Of a stretch of DNA of 14,858 bases, positions 1 to 5,769 are shown piece after piece. The stretch is from Hyphomicrobiaceae bacterium (GTDB lineage: Bacteria; Pseudomonadota; Alphaproteobacteria; Rhizobiales; Hyphomicrobiaceae). The DNA lies in assembly GCA_020442225.1 (NCBI GenBank), contig JAGRKR010000068.1, positions 1 through 14,858 of the forward strand, read 5' to 3'. A program made the translations under genes and the position numbers. The notes under the pieces are model-generated. The model did no database searches. It was not told where the DNA came from and saw nothing but the letters and a program-made list of their open reading frames with translations. Position 1 is the first letter of the stretch; every line of letters begins with the position of its first letter.

Positions 1-135
1 AAGATCATCGACGTCTTCATCTGCAAGCTCAGGAAGAAGCTTGCCGCTGCGACCGGCGGCCAGCACTACATCGAAACCGTCTGGGGACGCGGATACGTGC
101 TGCGCAATCCCGAGGACAACACCGAGGCGGCCTGA
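1..135 (+). CDS. ctrA: Cell-cycle response regulator CtrA, C-terminal end only (partial)
   Basis: The first 44 codons are open from the window edge and end in TGA at 133-135. They encode the end of an OmpR/PhoB-type winged-helix DNA-binding domain: the recognition-helix stretch [13 protein letters not shown] followed by the wing [12 protein letters not shown], and a short acidic tail. This wording, above all VWGRGYVLR after a short linker, is typical of CtrA, the essential alphaproteobacterial master regulator that binds TTAA-N7-TTAA sites and controls replication, division and motility genes. The receiver domain lies outside the window, so assignment rests on the tail alone; another OmpR-family regulator is possible but less likely. 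A terminator follows within 40 bases, so it appears to end its transcript. Confidence 0.82.
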   Translation, partial: KIIDVFICKLRKKLAAATGGQHYIETVWGRGYVLRNPEDNTEAA

Positions 136-175
136 TACTGGCGCGACGCGCCAGTGCCGCCTTCAGAGCTGGATT

Positions 176-206
176 ACGGGGGTCTCAAGGCCCCCGTTTC
201 CTTTCC
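176..206 (+). terminator. Intrinsic terminator after ctrA
   Basis: A nine-pair stem (176-184 with 189-197, one G-T pair) encloses the loop TCAA and runs into the pyrimidine tract TTTCCTTTCC at 197-206, as expected for a Rho-independent terminator reading on the plus strand. A second perfect hairpin, eight pairs with a three-base loop, lies just upstream at 137-155 directly after the ctrA stop codon but lacks a T tract; it may help or may protect the 3' end. Confidence 0.7.
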
Positions 207-244
207 ATGACCAGCGAGCGCGGCGAAACCGCGGGTATCCTCCC

Positions 245-275
245 TGTCGCGCCGGCGACACGCTGCTGCTATAGA
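245..275 (+). promoter_or_regulatory. Candidate promoter and inverted repeat upstream of the MBL-fold hydrolase
   Basis: TATAGA at 270-275 is a good -10 element for a plus-strand start near 282, giving a leader of about 60 bases to the ATG at 342. No good -35 matches at the usual distance; that region is instead occupied by a perfect inverted repeat, TGTCGC (245-250) and GCGACA (255-260) around GCCG, which could be an operator. Only the motifs are seen; activity is inferred. Confidence 0.3.
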
Positions 276-341
276 ACGACGCGCTTCGAGCGCCCTGGTC
301 GGCAGCCCCGTCGCCCCGACACGCATCCACAAGGATACCTC

Positions 342-1010
342 ATGCCGAATTTCGAGATCGCCATCTGCCCGGTGACGCCCTACGCCCAGAATTGCTCGCT
401 GGTCTGGGACAAGACGAGCAAGCGCGGGGCCGTCATCGACCCGGGCGGCGATGTCGCGCGCCTGCTCGACGTCATCGGCGAGCTCGGTCTCGTCATCGAG
501 AAGATCGTGCTGACCCACGGCCACATCGATCATGCCGGCGGCGCGGCCGAGCTCAGGGAAGCCCTGCAGGCGAAAAGCTCGGCCTCAGGCGGCACGGGGA
601 TCGTACCCATCGAGGGGCCTCATATCGCCGACAAATTTTTGCTCGACGACCTGGCGAAGCAGGGCGCGCGTGTCGGCATCCAGGGCGCGCGCCCCGTCAC
701 GCCGGACCTCTGGCTCGAGGAAGGCGGCACGCTCGACATTGCCGGCCAGACCTACTCCATCCTGCACTGCCCCGGCCATACGCCGGGCTCACTGGTCTTC
801 GTCAACGCCGAGGCCCGCCTCGCTTTCGTCGGAGACGTAATCTTCCGGGGCAGCGTCGGGCGCACCGACTTCCCCTATGGCGATTCAGAAGCCCTGATCA
901 AAGCCATCACCGACAAGCTGCTGCCACTCGGCGACGATCTCACCTTCATCTGCGGCCACGGCGAGCCGTCCACGATCGGCGAGGAGCGGCAATCGAACCC
1001 GTTTCTCTGA
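342..1010 (+). CDS. Glyoxalase II-like metallo-beta-lactamase-fold hydrolase
   Basis: The 222-residue protein has the full metal site of the hydroxyacylglutathione hydrolase-like branch of the metallo-beta-lactamase fold: THGHIDHAGG (ligands H59, H61, D63, H64), H146 in HCPGHTPGS, bridging D165 in FVGDVIF, and H206 in CGHGEPS. FRGSVGRTDFP and the ending QSNPFL are characteristic of the YcbL-like subgroup, small cytosolic thioester hydrolases related to glyoxalase II but without its C-terminal glutathione-binding domain. The substrate cannot be told; S-lactoylglutathione or another thioester is plausible. The reading frame is open upstream to 207, but ATG 342 is preferred because homology starts with MPNFEIAICPVTPYAQN and AAGGAT at 331-336 fits a ribosome binding site. 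It appears monocistronic, between two terminators. Confidence 0.88.
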   Translation: MPNFEIAICPVTPYAQNCSLVWDKTSKRGAVIDPGGDVARLLDVIGELGLVIEKIVLTHGHIDHAGGAAELREALQAKSSASGGTGIVPIEGPHIADKFLLDDLAKQGARVGIQGARPVTPDLWLEEGGTLDIAGQTYSILHCPGHTPGSLVFVNAEARLAFVGDVIFRGSVGRTDFPYGDSEALIKAITDKLLPLGDDLTFICGHGEPSTIGEERQSNPFL

Positions 1011-1059
1011 GCTTCATCCGCTGACGCGAAGGCGTGCCGGACGCAGGGACGGAACAAAA

Positions 1060-1092
1060 GAAAGGCGCGAGGAGAAGCCCCTCGCGCCTTTC
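1060..1092. terminator. Bidirectional terminator between convergent hydrolase gene and rlpA
   Basis: A perfect 13-pair stem (1060-1072 with 1080-1092) encloses a seven-base loop. It lies between two convergent genes, about 50 bases after the hydrolase stop and 40 bases after the rlpA stop. On the minus strand the stem is followed by CTTTTGTTCC, a fair T tract; on the plus strand only by GTTTCG. It is therefore probably the main terminator of rlpA and also serves the hydrolase gene. Confidence 0.8.
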
Positions 1093-1131
1093 CGTTTCGA
1101 ATCGTACGACCGCGCTCGGCCGCCGTCGGCT

Positions 1132-1749
1132 TCAGGCACCCGAGCCGGAGAGACGGGTGAAGAAGCCGGGCATGCGGCCGCTCGACGGTGCCGGCGTCGC
1201 GACGCGAGCCGTTCTCGTGCGAACACGCTGGCTCGTGCGCTTCTGGCGGGCGCCGACGTAGGATGGCCGCCCCAGCGATGCCGTACGCATGCGGCGCTGG
1301 CGACGCGTGCTGCGCGTGCCCTCGTCCGCCACGGCCACGCGGGTCCGCGAACGCCGACCGACGCCGTAGCGCAGCCCTGCCGTGTTGCGGCCGACGACTG
1401 CAATCCGCACGCGGGCCAGACCATTGCCGTAAAAGCCGAGAGCCCGCGCGCCGGCATGCGTCAAATCGATGATGCGGCCGCGGATGTACGGGCCGCGATC
1501 GACGATACGCACGGTCGTCGTGCGCCCGTTGCGGAGATTCGTGACCCTGACGATGCTGCCGAGCGGCAGTGTCTTGTGCGCAGCCACCATCTCGTTGGCG
1601 CTAACGCGAATGCCGCTGGCAGTCATGCCGCCGCGATAGTACGAGGCGATGCCCGACTGCTCGAATGCGTTCGCGGTGCCCGGGCCAAAGCCGAAGCCAG
1701 CCAGCAACGCGATCGCGAAAGCCGCGAAGCCCCACCGTGTCCTACTCAT
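1132..1749 (-). CDS. rlpA: RlpA-like septal ring lytic transglycosylase family protein, exported
   Basis: The 205-residue protein starts with a signal peptide (hydrophobic core about residues 8-22, likely cleavage after ANA at 28), followed by a double-psi beta-barrel of the RlpA type at about 31-120: GIASYY, AAHKTLPLGS, VRVTNLRNGR, VRIVDRGPY and RGRIIDL. RlpA enzymes cut glycan strands lacking stem peptides in the periplasm. H58 and D84 of the barrel are kept, but the acidic residues usually found in the ASGE-x-x-D segment are I47 and S50 here, so catalysis is doubtful. There is no SPOR domain; instead residues 121-205 form an arginine-rich low-complexity tail. There is no lipobox, so it should be soluble. 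AGAGG at 1756-1760, six bases before the ATG, supports the start. It is a single gene with its own promoter and terminator. Confidence 0.85.
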   Translation of the reverse strand: MSRTRWGFAAFAIALLAGFGFGPGTANAFEQSGIASYYRGGMTASGIRVSANEMVAAHKTLPLGSIVRVTNLRNGRTTTVRIVDRGPYIRGRIIDLTHAGARALGFYGNGLARVRIAVVGRNTAGLRYGVGRRSRTRVAVADEGTRSTRRQRRMRTASLGRPSYVGARQKRTSQRVRTRTARVATPAPSSGRMPGFFTRLSGSGA

Positions 1750-1796
1750 TGTCGACCTCTCACTTCATTGTTGAGGTTTCGGGTGAACGGCGGCGC

Positions 1797-1825
1797 ATAA
1801 GCATAGAGACTTATGACCTTGTCAA
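1797..1825 (-). promoter_or_regulatory. Probable sigma-70 promoter of rlpA
   Basis: On the minus strand TTGACA (1825-1820) is a perfect -35 element, followed after 17 bases by GCTTAT (1802-1797) as -10. This gives a start near 1790 and a leader of about 40 bases to the rlpA ATG at 1749. Confidence 0.6.
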
Positions 1826-1828
1826 GGT
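1816..1828. promoter_or_regulatory. Palindrome overlapping the rlpA -35 box
   Basis: ACCTTG-T-CAAGGT is a perfect inverted repeat of six bases around one central base and covers the -35 hexamer of the rlpA promoter. Its position suits a repressor operator. No known regulator is recognised, and part of the symmetry could follow from the -35 sequence itself. Confidence 0.3.
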
Positions 1829-1868
1829 TCCCCCTCGCGCAGATCGTCGCGGCTCAGCGGGAGTATAA

Positions 1869-2023
1869 GACGCACACGCGTCGCCGCCTGAACATTGCTC
1901 AGGCGGCCCAAGTCGGTGGATTGTTGAGAGAAAGTGGGGGCGCAGAGACCCTGGGCTCTACGCCCCAGAGTGCCGGGGAAGCACCTGATCACATCCAGGG
2001 TAGGTCCACCTTGCCAGATGGCA
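1869..2023. other. Non-coding block rich in complementary segments, possible structured RNA
   Basis: No convincing protein gene is present. Complementary segments are: GACGC/GCGTC (1869-1873 with 1878-1882); a perfect nine-pair hairpin (1883-1891 with 1899-1907); GGTGGA with TCCACC (1915-1920 with 2005-2010), enclosing ACCCTGG with CCAGGGT (1948-1954 with 1995-2001); and an alternative hairpin GGGGCG/CGCCCC (1937-1942 with 1961-1966) continued by AGAG/CTCT (1944-1947 with 1956-1959). TGCCA-GA-TGGCA lies at 2012-2023. The nested and competing pairings suggest a small RNA or leader RNA of about 100-150 bases. A TATAAG element at 1864-1869 would suit a plus-strand start, but no -35 is evident; on the minus strand the block could be part of a long rlpA leader. 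It does not match the conserved cores I know of SRP RNA, RNase P RNA or tmRNA. The strand and family are unresolved. Confidence 0.35.
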
Positions 2024-2046
2024 GATGATTAACTTCTGAACGATGT

Positions 2047-2061
2047 GTTCACTGTGCGTTC
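2047..2061. promoter_or_regulatory. LexA (SOS) box of alphaproteobacterial type, candidate
   Basis: GTTC-ACTGTGC-GTTC is an exact match to the direct repeat GTTC-N7-GTTC bound by alphaproteobacterial LexA. TGAAC at 2037-2041 adds an inverted half-site next to it. The box lies in the gap between rlpA (-) and the lipoprotein gene (+), about 200 bases before the latter and 300 before the former. Eight fixed bases can occur by chance, so the intergenic position is the main support. Confidence 0.4.
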
Positions 2062-2099
2062 ATGGCATCCGCACGATCTCGCCACGATTGGCGCCCCCC

Positions 2100-2130
2100 C
2101 CTTCCGCGGCCTCCGCGGATCGCCGGAAGG
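2100..2130. repeat. Short inverted repeat after a run of eight C
   Basis: CCTTCCG (2100-2106) pairs with CGGAAGG (2124-2130), and CCGCGG occurs twice in between, so a GC-rich stem-loop can form. It directly follows C8 at 2094-2101. There is no T tract on either side, so it is not a typical terminator. The remaining part, 2131-2257, shows nothing more than the lipoprotein gene's upstream region. Confidence 0.3.
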
Positions 2131-2257
2131 CAACCAGCACCCGAATAGGCCGCCCAGCGCAACCCGGCCATGCACCCTGAGACGCGCGTTGAGCCTCGCT
2201 TAACCCTGCTGTGCTTCACTTCGGGACAGTTGCGTTGCGTATGTTGAGGTTGATGTC

Positions 2258-2578
2258 ATGCGTTCCATGCGAGGTGCCGCACAGGCGCCCGTTCTCTCGT
2301 CGCCGCTGCCGCTCCTGGTGGCGCTGATGGCCGCTCTTCTCGCCGGAGGATGCGCCTCCTCCAAGCAGCAGACCGCCGACACCGGCTGGTACGTCGCCGG
2401 TCCCCGGCCCGAGACGGTCGCCGTCCGGCCCGCGCAACCCCGCGAGCCCACCCTCCCCACCGAGGGAGACGGACTGCCGCCGCAGGCCCCGCCGCTCAAG
2501 CGACCGCAGCCCCTGCCCGACGATCCGCGCGAGCCTTGGAGCCCGAACTACGGCTCCGTGCCGGTCAAGAAGACCTGA
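2258..2578 (+). CDS. Small proline-rich lipoprotein, function unknown
   Basis: The 106-residue protein has a lipoprotein signal: two arginines near the N-terminus, a hydrophobic core (about residues 17-29), and the lipobox-like AGGC with Cys32 as predicted lipidation site. Alanine at -3 is less usual than leucine. Serine follows at +2 after Ala, with no aspartate at +2, so outer-membrane sorting would be expected by the enterobacterial rule. The mature part is about 75 residues, rich in proline, with no recognisable domain and the ending VPVKKT. TGAGG at 2245-2249 is a fair ribosome binding site for ATG 2258; a second ATG nine bases on is possible. I do not recognise the family. It stands alone, convergent with the CoA-ester lyase gene. 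Confidence 0.62.
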   Translation: MRSMRGAAQAPVLSSPLPLLVALMAALLAGGCASSKQQTADTGWYVAGPRPETVAVRPAQPREPTLPTEGDGLPPQAPPLKRPQPLPDDPREPWSPNYGSVPVKKT

Positions 2579-2629
2579 CAGGCGGACCGCTCGACCGTCA
2601 AGCGGAGCAGGCGTCGCCGCAGATCCGGA

Positions 2630-3523
2630 TCAGCCCTTGCCGCGGGCCGCGAGCTGGCGCGCTCGCGTCAGCAGCGCCCGGGCCCGCTCGACCACGGGCA
2701 CGTCGATCATGCTGCCCTCGAAGGTCACCGCCCCGAGCCCCTGGGCGATGGCCGCATCATAGGCGGCGATCATGCGCTCGGCCTTGGCGACGGCGGCCGG
2801 GTTGGGTCCGTACTCCTCGTTGATGATCGGCACCTGCCCCGGGTGGATGCACGACGAGGCCATGAACCCGAAGGCGCGCGAGGTGCGCAGCGTCTGCCGG
2901 AAGGCCTCGAGGTCCTTGAAGTCGGCGACGGTGCCCATGAAGCCCATGGGCAGGATGCCGGCGGCCTTGGCGGCGATGATGACGTGCTGCTTCGGCGCCG
3001 CGAGCACGGGCCCCGTCGGCGCCACGCCCAGGCTCAACGCGAAATCCTCCGCACCGAGCGACAGACCAACGAGGCGCGGCGTGGCGTGCGCGATCTCCTG
3101 CGCGCGGAAATAGCTGTCGGCATCCTCGATGAGCGCCACGAGGCGCGTATGACCGCGCGCCAGACCGCGCTCGGCCTCGAGCTCGTCGAGCACCTCGGCG
3201 ATCATCCTCAGGTGCGCCGCGCTTTCCGTCTTCGGGCAGACGAGCGCCATGACCTTGGCCGACACGGACGCCTCGATATCGCGGATCGCCAGGCGCCAGG
3301 GCCGGTTGATGCGCACGAGCACGTCGGCACCAGCCTGGCTCACGACGCCGGAGGCCTCCTGGACGAGTTCGCGCGCCCGCGCCTTCTCCGCCGCCGGCAC
3401 ACTGTCCTCGAGATCGAGGATAATGCCGTCGGCGCCGCGTGTATGGGCCGCGGCCACGTACTTCGGCACGATGACCGGCACGAACATGAGTGAGCGCCAC
3501 GCCGGCAGATCCTCGCGCATCAT
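2630..3523 (-). CDS. HpcH/HpaI-type CoA-ester lyase (CitE-like)
   Basis: The 297-residue protein, normal length for the family, belongs to the HpcH/HpaI aldolase / citrate lyase beta-subunit group, TIM-barrel enzymes that split 3-hydroxyacyl-CoA thioesters such as malyl-CoA, citramalyl-CoA and methylmalyl-CoA with Mg2+. Visible signatures are SLMFVP (11-16), GIILDLEDSVP (33-43), R71 in VRINRP, E133 in LIEDA and D160 in LGAED as probable metal ligands, and CIHPGQ (225-230). The frame is open further upstream, but the start at 3523 creates a four-base ATGA overlap with the stop of the CoA-transferase gene and has AGGGAG (3536-3531) seven bases before it; a second ATG follows immediately. Last gene of the four-gene operon; no clear terminator is seen after it. 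The exact substrate is unknown; with the CoA-transferase partner a malyl- or citramalyl-type CoA ester is likely. Confidence 0.85.
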   Translation of the reverse strand: MMREDLPAWRSLMFVPVIVPKYVAAAHTRGADGIILDLEDSVPAAEKARARELVQEASGVVSQAGADVLVRINRPWRLAIRDIEASVSAKVMALVCPKTESAAHLRMIAEVLDELEAERGLARGHTRLVALIEDADSYFRAQEIAHATPRLVGLSLGAEDFALSLGVAPTGPVLAAPKQHVIIAAKAAGILPMGFMGTVADFKDLEAFRQTLRTSRAFGFMASSCIHPGQVPIINEEYGPNPAAVAKAERMIAAYDAAIAQGLGAVTFEGSMIDVPVVERARALLTRARQLAARGKG

Positions 3524-4728
3524 TTCACAACTCCCTTGTCCCGCAACGTGCTCAGGCTGGCGGCATCGATCCCGACCCGCCCCAGAATCTCGGCCGTATG
3601 CTCTCCGAGATCGGGCGCCGGAATTCTCAGGCTGCCCGGCGTCTGCGAGAAGCGCGGCATGACGTTGTGCATCGTCACCCGGCCGATCTCGGCATCGGGC
3701 ATGTCGACGACGACCTCTCGCGCCTTGACGTGCGGGTCCTCCACGAACTGGTCGATGTCGTAGACCGCCGCTGCCGTGACCTCCGCCGTGCCGAACACGT
3801 CGAGGCATTCGTCGAGCGTGCGCGACGCGATGAACTCACGGACGGGCGCCTCCGCCTCGTCGAGATGCGCGAGCCGCGCGCTGTTCGTGGCGAAACGCGG
3901 ATCCTCGATCATGTCGGCGCGTCCGATCGCCCGATAGAGCCGCTCGGCCATCGTCTGCATGGAGGCTGAGATGGCGACCCAGCGATCGTCGCTGGTGCGA
4001 TAGACGTTGCGCGGGCTCGCGGTCGCCGAGCGGCTGCCGCGACGCTTGGGGATGCGCCCGAAATGGCGATAAGCGGCGGCGTCCGCACCGATCACGGAGT
4101 GTATGGAATCGAGCAAGGCGAGGTCGATCACCTGCCCCTTGCCGTCCGACACCTCGACCTCCCGCAGGGCGACCATGACGGCCCCCATGCCGTAGAGTCC
4201 CGTGATCATGTCGGCGAGCGCCGTCGGCGGCAGCACGGGCTCACGGTCGGGAAACCCGGTCTTTGCCGCGTAGCCGGACATGCCCTCGACGAGCGTGCCG
4301 AAACCCGGGCGCATGGCATAGGGGCCGCTTTGCCCGAAGCCCGAGATGCGGGCGATGATGAGCCGCGGGTTATGCCGGTGGAGAATATCCGGTCCGAGCC
4401 CCATCTCCTCGAGAGTGCCAGGACGATAGTTCTCGATGAGGACGTGCGCGCGCTCGACCAGAGCCAGCAGGAGATCGCGGCCCGCCTTGGCGCGCAGGCT
4501 GAGCGCGAGGCTCTTCTTGTTCCGCGCATAGACCTTCCAGAACAGCGACTTGTCCTCGACCTTCCAGTCTCGCAGGGGATCGCCCTTCACGGGATCCTCG
4601 ACCTTGATGACTTCCGCGCCGAAATCGGCCAGTTGCAGCGACAGCATGTTGCCGGCGACGAGCCGGGAGATGTCGAGCACGACGACGCCGTCGAGCGGTC
4701 CCCGTCGCGTGGGCTGGAATTCAGACAT
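3520..4728 (-). CDS. Class III (CaiB/BaiF family) CoA-transferase
   Basis: A 402-residue cytosolic enzyme of the CaiB/BaiF family, which moves CoA from a donor thioester to a carboxylic acid through an aspartyl-CoA intermediate. Evidence: PLDGVVVLDISRLVAGNML (about 11-29), LADFGAEVIKVEDP (33-46), ARNKKSLALSL (68-78), IENYRPGTLEEMGLG (98-112), the FGQSGP motif (131-136), and probable nucleophile D173 in ALADMITGLYG, close to Asp169 of the characterised enzymes. AAGGAGG at 4745-4739 lies ten bases before the ATG. It follows the M19-like gene by 27 bases and overlaps the lyase gene by four, so transferase and lyase are translationally coupled, as in known activate-then-cleave pairs (for example citramalate CoA-transferase with citramalyl-CoA lyase). 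Acceptor and donor cannot be read from sequence. Confidence 0.9.
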   Translation of the reverse strand: MSEFQPTRRGPLDGVVVLDISRLVAGNMLSLQLADFGAEVIKVEDPVKGDPLRDWKVEDKSLFWKVYARNKKSLALSLRAKAGRDLLLALVERAHVLIENYRPGTLEEMGLGPDILHRHNPRLIIARISGFGQSGPYAMRPGFGTLVEGMSGYAAKTGFPDREPVLPPTALADMITGLYGMGAVMVALREVEVSDGKGQVIDLALLDSIHSVIGADAAAYRHFGRIPKRRGSRSATASPRNVYRTSDDRWVAISASMQTMAERLYRAIGRADMIEDPRFATNSARLAHLDEAEAPVREFIASRTLDECLDVFGTAEVTAAAVYDIDQFVEDPHVKAREVVVDMPDAEIGRVTMHNVMPRFSQTPGSLRIPAPDLGEHTAEILGRVGIDAASLSTLRDKGVVK

Positions 4729-4755
4729 GTTGCGTGATCCTCCTTCGCTGCCGGT

Positions 4756-5742
4756 TCACGGCCGCGGCGTCCAGGCCTCACCGAGAAACCGCAGCCAGTT
4801 CTCGCCGAGAACCCCGCGGATGCGCCGCTCCGGCCAGCCCCGGCGCTCGAATGCAGCGGTGAGCCGCGGATAGTCCGCCAGCGTCTCGAAACCCTTGACC
4901 ATCGGCGCCGTGCCCCGCTGCGCCACCATGCGTCGCGCATACCCCTTGTCATGGCGCAGCCAGTCGAAGAAGGCCTCGTCCTGATCCTGGGTGAAGTCCG
5001 TGCCGATGCCGACATTGCCCTCGCCGCAGACACCAATCATGTACTCGAAGACGTCGACGCAGTCGTCGAGCGTCGTGTCGGCGCCCTTGGGCAGAAACGG
5101 CGGAAACGTCGCGACGCCGACGAAGCCGCCGCGCTCGACGATGGCCTTCAGCTCCTCGTCGGTCTTGTTGCGCGGGTGGCTGAAGAGACCGGCGGGGCAG
5201 ACGTGCGAGTAGACGCACGGCCGGGCCGAATGGCGGATCGCATCGGCCGACGTGCGCGGCCCGACATGGGAGAGATCGACGACGATGCCGAGCCGGTTCA
5301 TCTCGCCGACCACCTCGCGGCCGAAGCCGGAGAGGCCACTGTCGTGCTCCTCCCAGCAGCCCGCGCCGACGAGGTTCTGGGTATTGTAGGTGAGCTGGAT
5401 GATCCCGACACCGAGCTCCTTGTAGAGCGAGAGGCTGTCGAGCAGGTCGTCGAGACCGCTCGTGTTCTGGAAGCCAAGGATGATCCCGACCTTGCCCTCG
5501 GCCTTGGCCGCGCGAATATCGGCGGCCGACTTCACGGGGCGCAGGATGTCGGCATGCTCGGCGAGCCAGCGCTTGAAGCGGCCGATATTGCGCATCGTGC
5601 CGTCGAAATTCTCCCACACCGAGCACGTGCAATTGGCCGCGGTGAGACCGCCGCGCTGCATGTGCTCGAAGACGCTGCGGCTCCATCGCGAGACCACGAG
5701 ACCGTCGATCACGATGGCGCTCTTGTGCAGGTCGCTGGACAT
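4756..5742 (-). CDS. Membrane dipeptidase-like (M19 family) hydrolase with altered metal site
   Basis: The 328-residue protein has the TIM-barrel pattern of peptidase family M19 (renal dipeptidase): VIDGL (11-15), EGKVGIILGFQN (82-93), VDLSHVG (155-161), YSHV (178-181), HPRN (189-192) and GIGTDF (245-250). Compared with active dipeptidases, the HxD pair after the first DG is replaced (L15 and V17), and the bridging glutamate of the I-x-x-E-G motif is Q92. H159, H180, R191 and D249 are kept, so half of the binuclear site remains. It may be a mononuclear amidase, use another metal, or have another role; the name dipeptidase should not be taken literally. No signal peptide is visible, so it is probably cytosolic. 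CTCCC at 5751-5755 gives a GGGAG ribosome binding site eight bases before the ATG. It sits 27 bases after the CE4-like gene and 27 before the CoA-transferase gene. Confidence 0.83.
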   Translation of the reverse strand: MSSDLHKSAIVIDGLVVSRWSRSVFEHMQRGGLTAANCTCSVWENFDGTMRNIGRFKRWLAEHADILRPVKSAADIRAAKAEGKVGIILGFQNTSGLDDLLDSLSLYKELGVGIIQLTYNTQNLVGAGCWEEHDSGLSGFGREVVGEMNRLGIVVDLSHVGPRTSADAIRHSARPCVYSHVCPAGLFSHPRNKTDEELKAIVERGGFVGVATFPPFLPKGADTTLDDCVDVFEYMIGVCGEGNVGIGTDFTQDQDEAFFDWLRHDKGYARRMVAQRGTAPMVKGFETLADYPRLTAAFERRGWPERRIRGVLGENWLRFLGEAWTPRP

Positions 5743-5769
5743 AGAGGCATCTCCCAGGTCGCGAGGCGC

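Noticed and set aside
2029..2043. Possible CtrA binding site (TTAA at 2029-2032 and an ACGA after seven bases)
   Set aside because: Only one of two half-sites matches TTAA-N7-TTAA; the lone TTAACC near 2200 is likewise insufficient.
2587..2605. Hairpin CCGCT/AGCGG between the lipoprotein and lyase genes as a terminator
   Set aside because: Only five pairs with a nine-base loop and no T tract on either strand.
3524..3808. N-terminal extension of the CoA-ester lyase to 3808
   Set aside because: It would overlap the CoA-transferase gene by nearly 290 bases; family homology and the ATGA overlap place the start at 3523.
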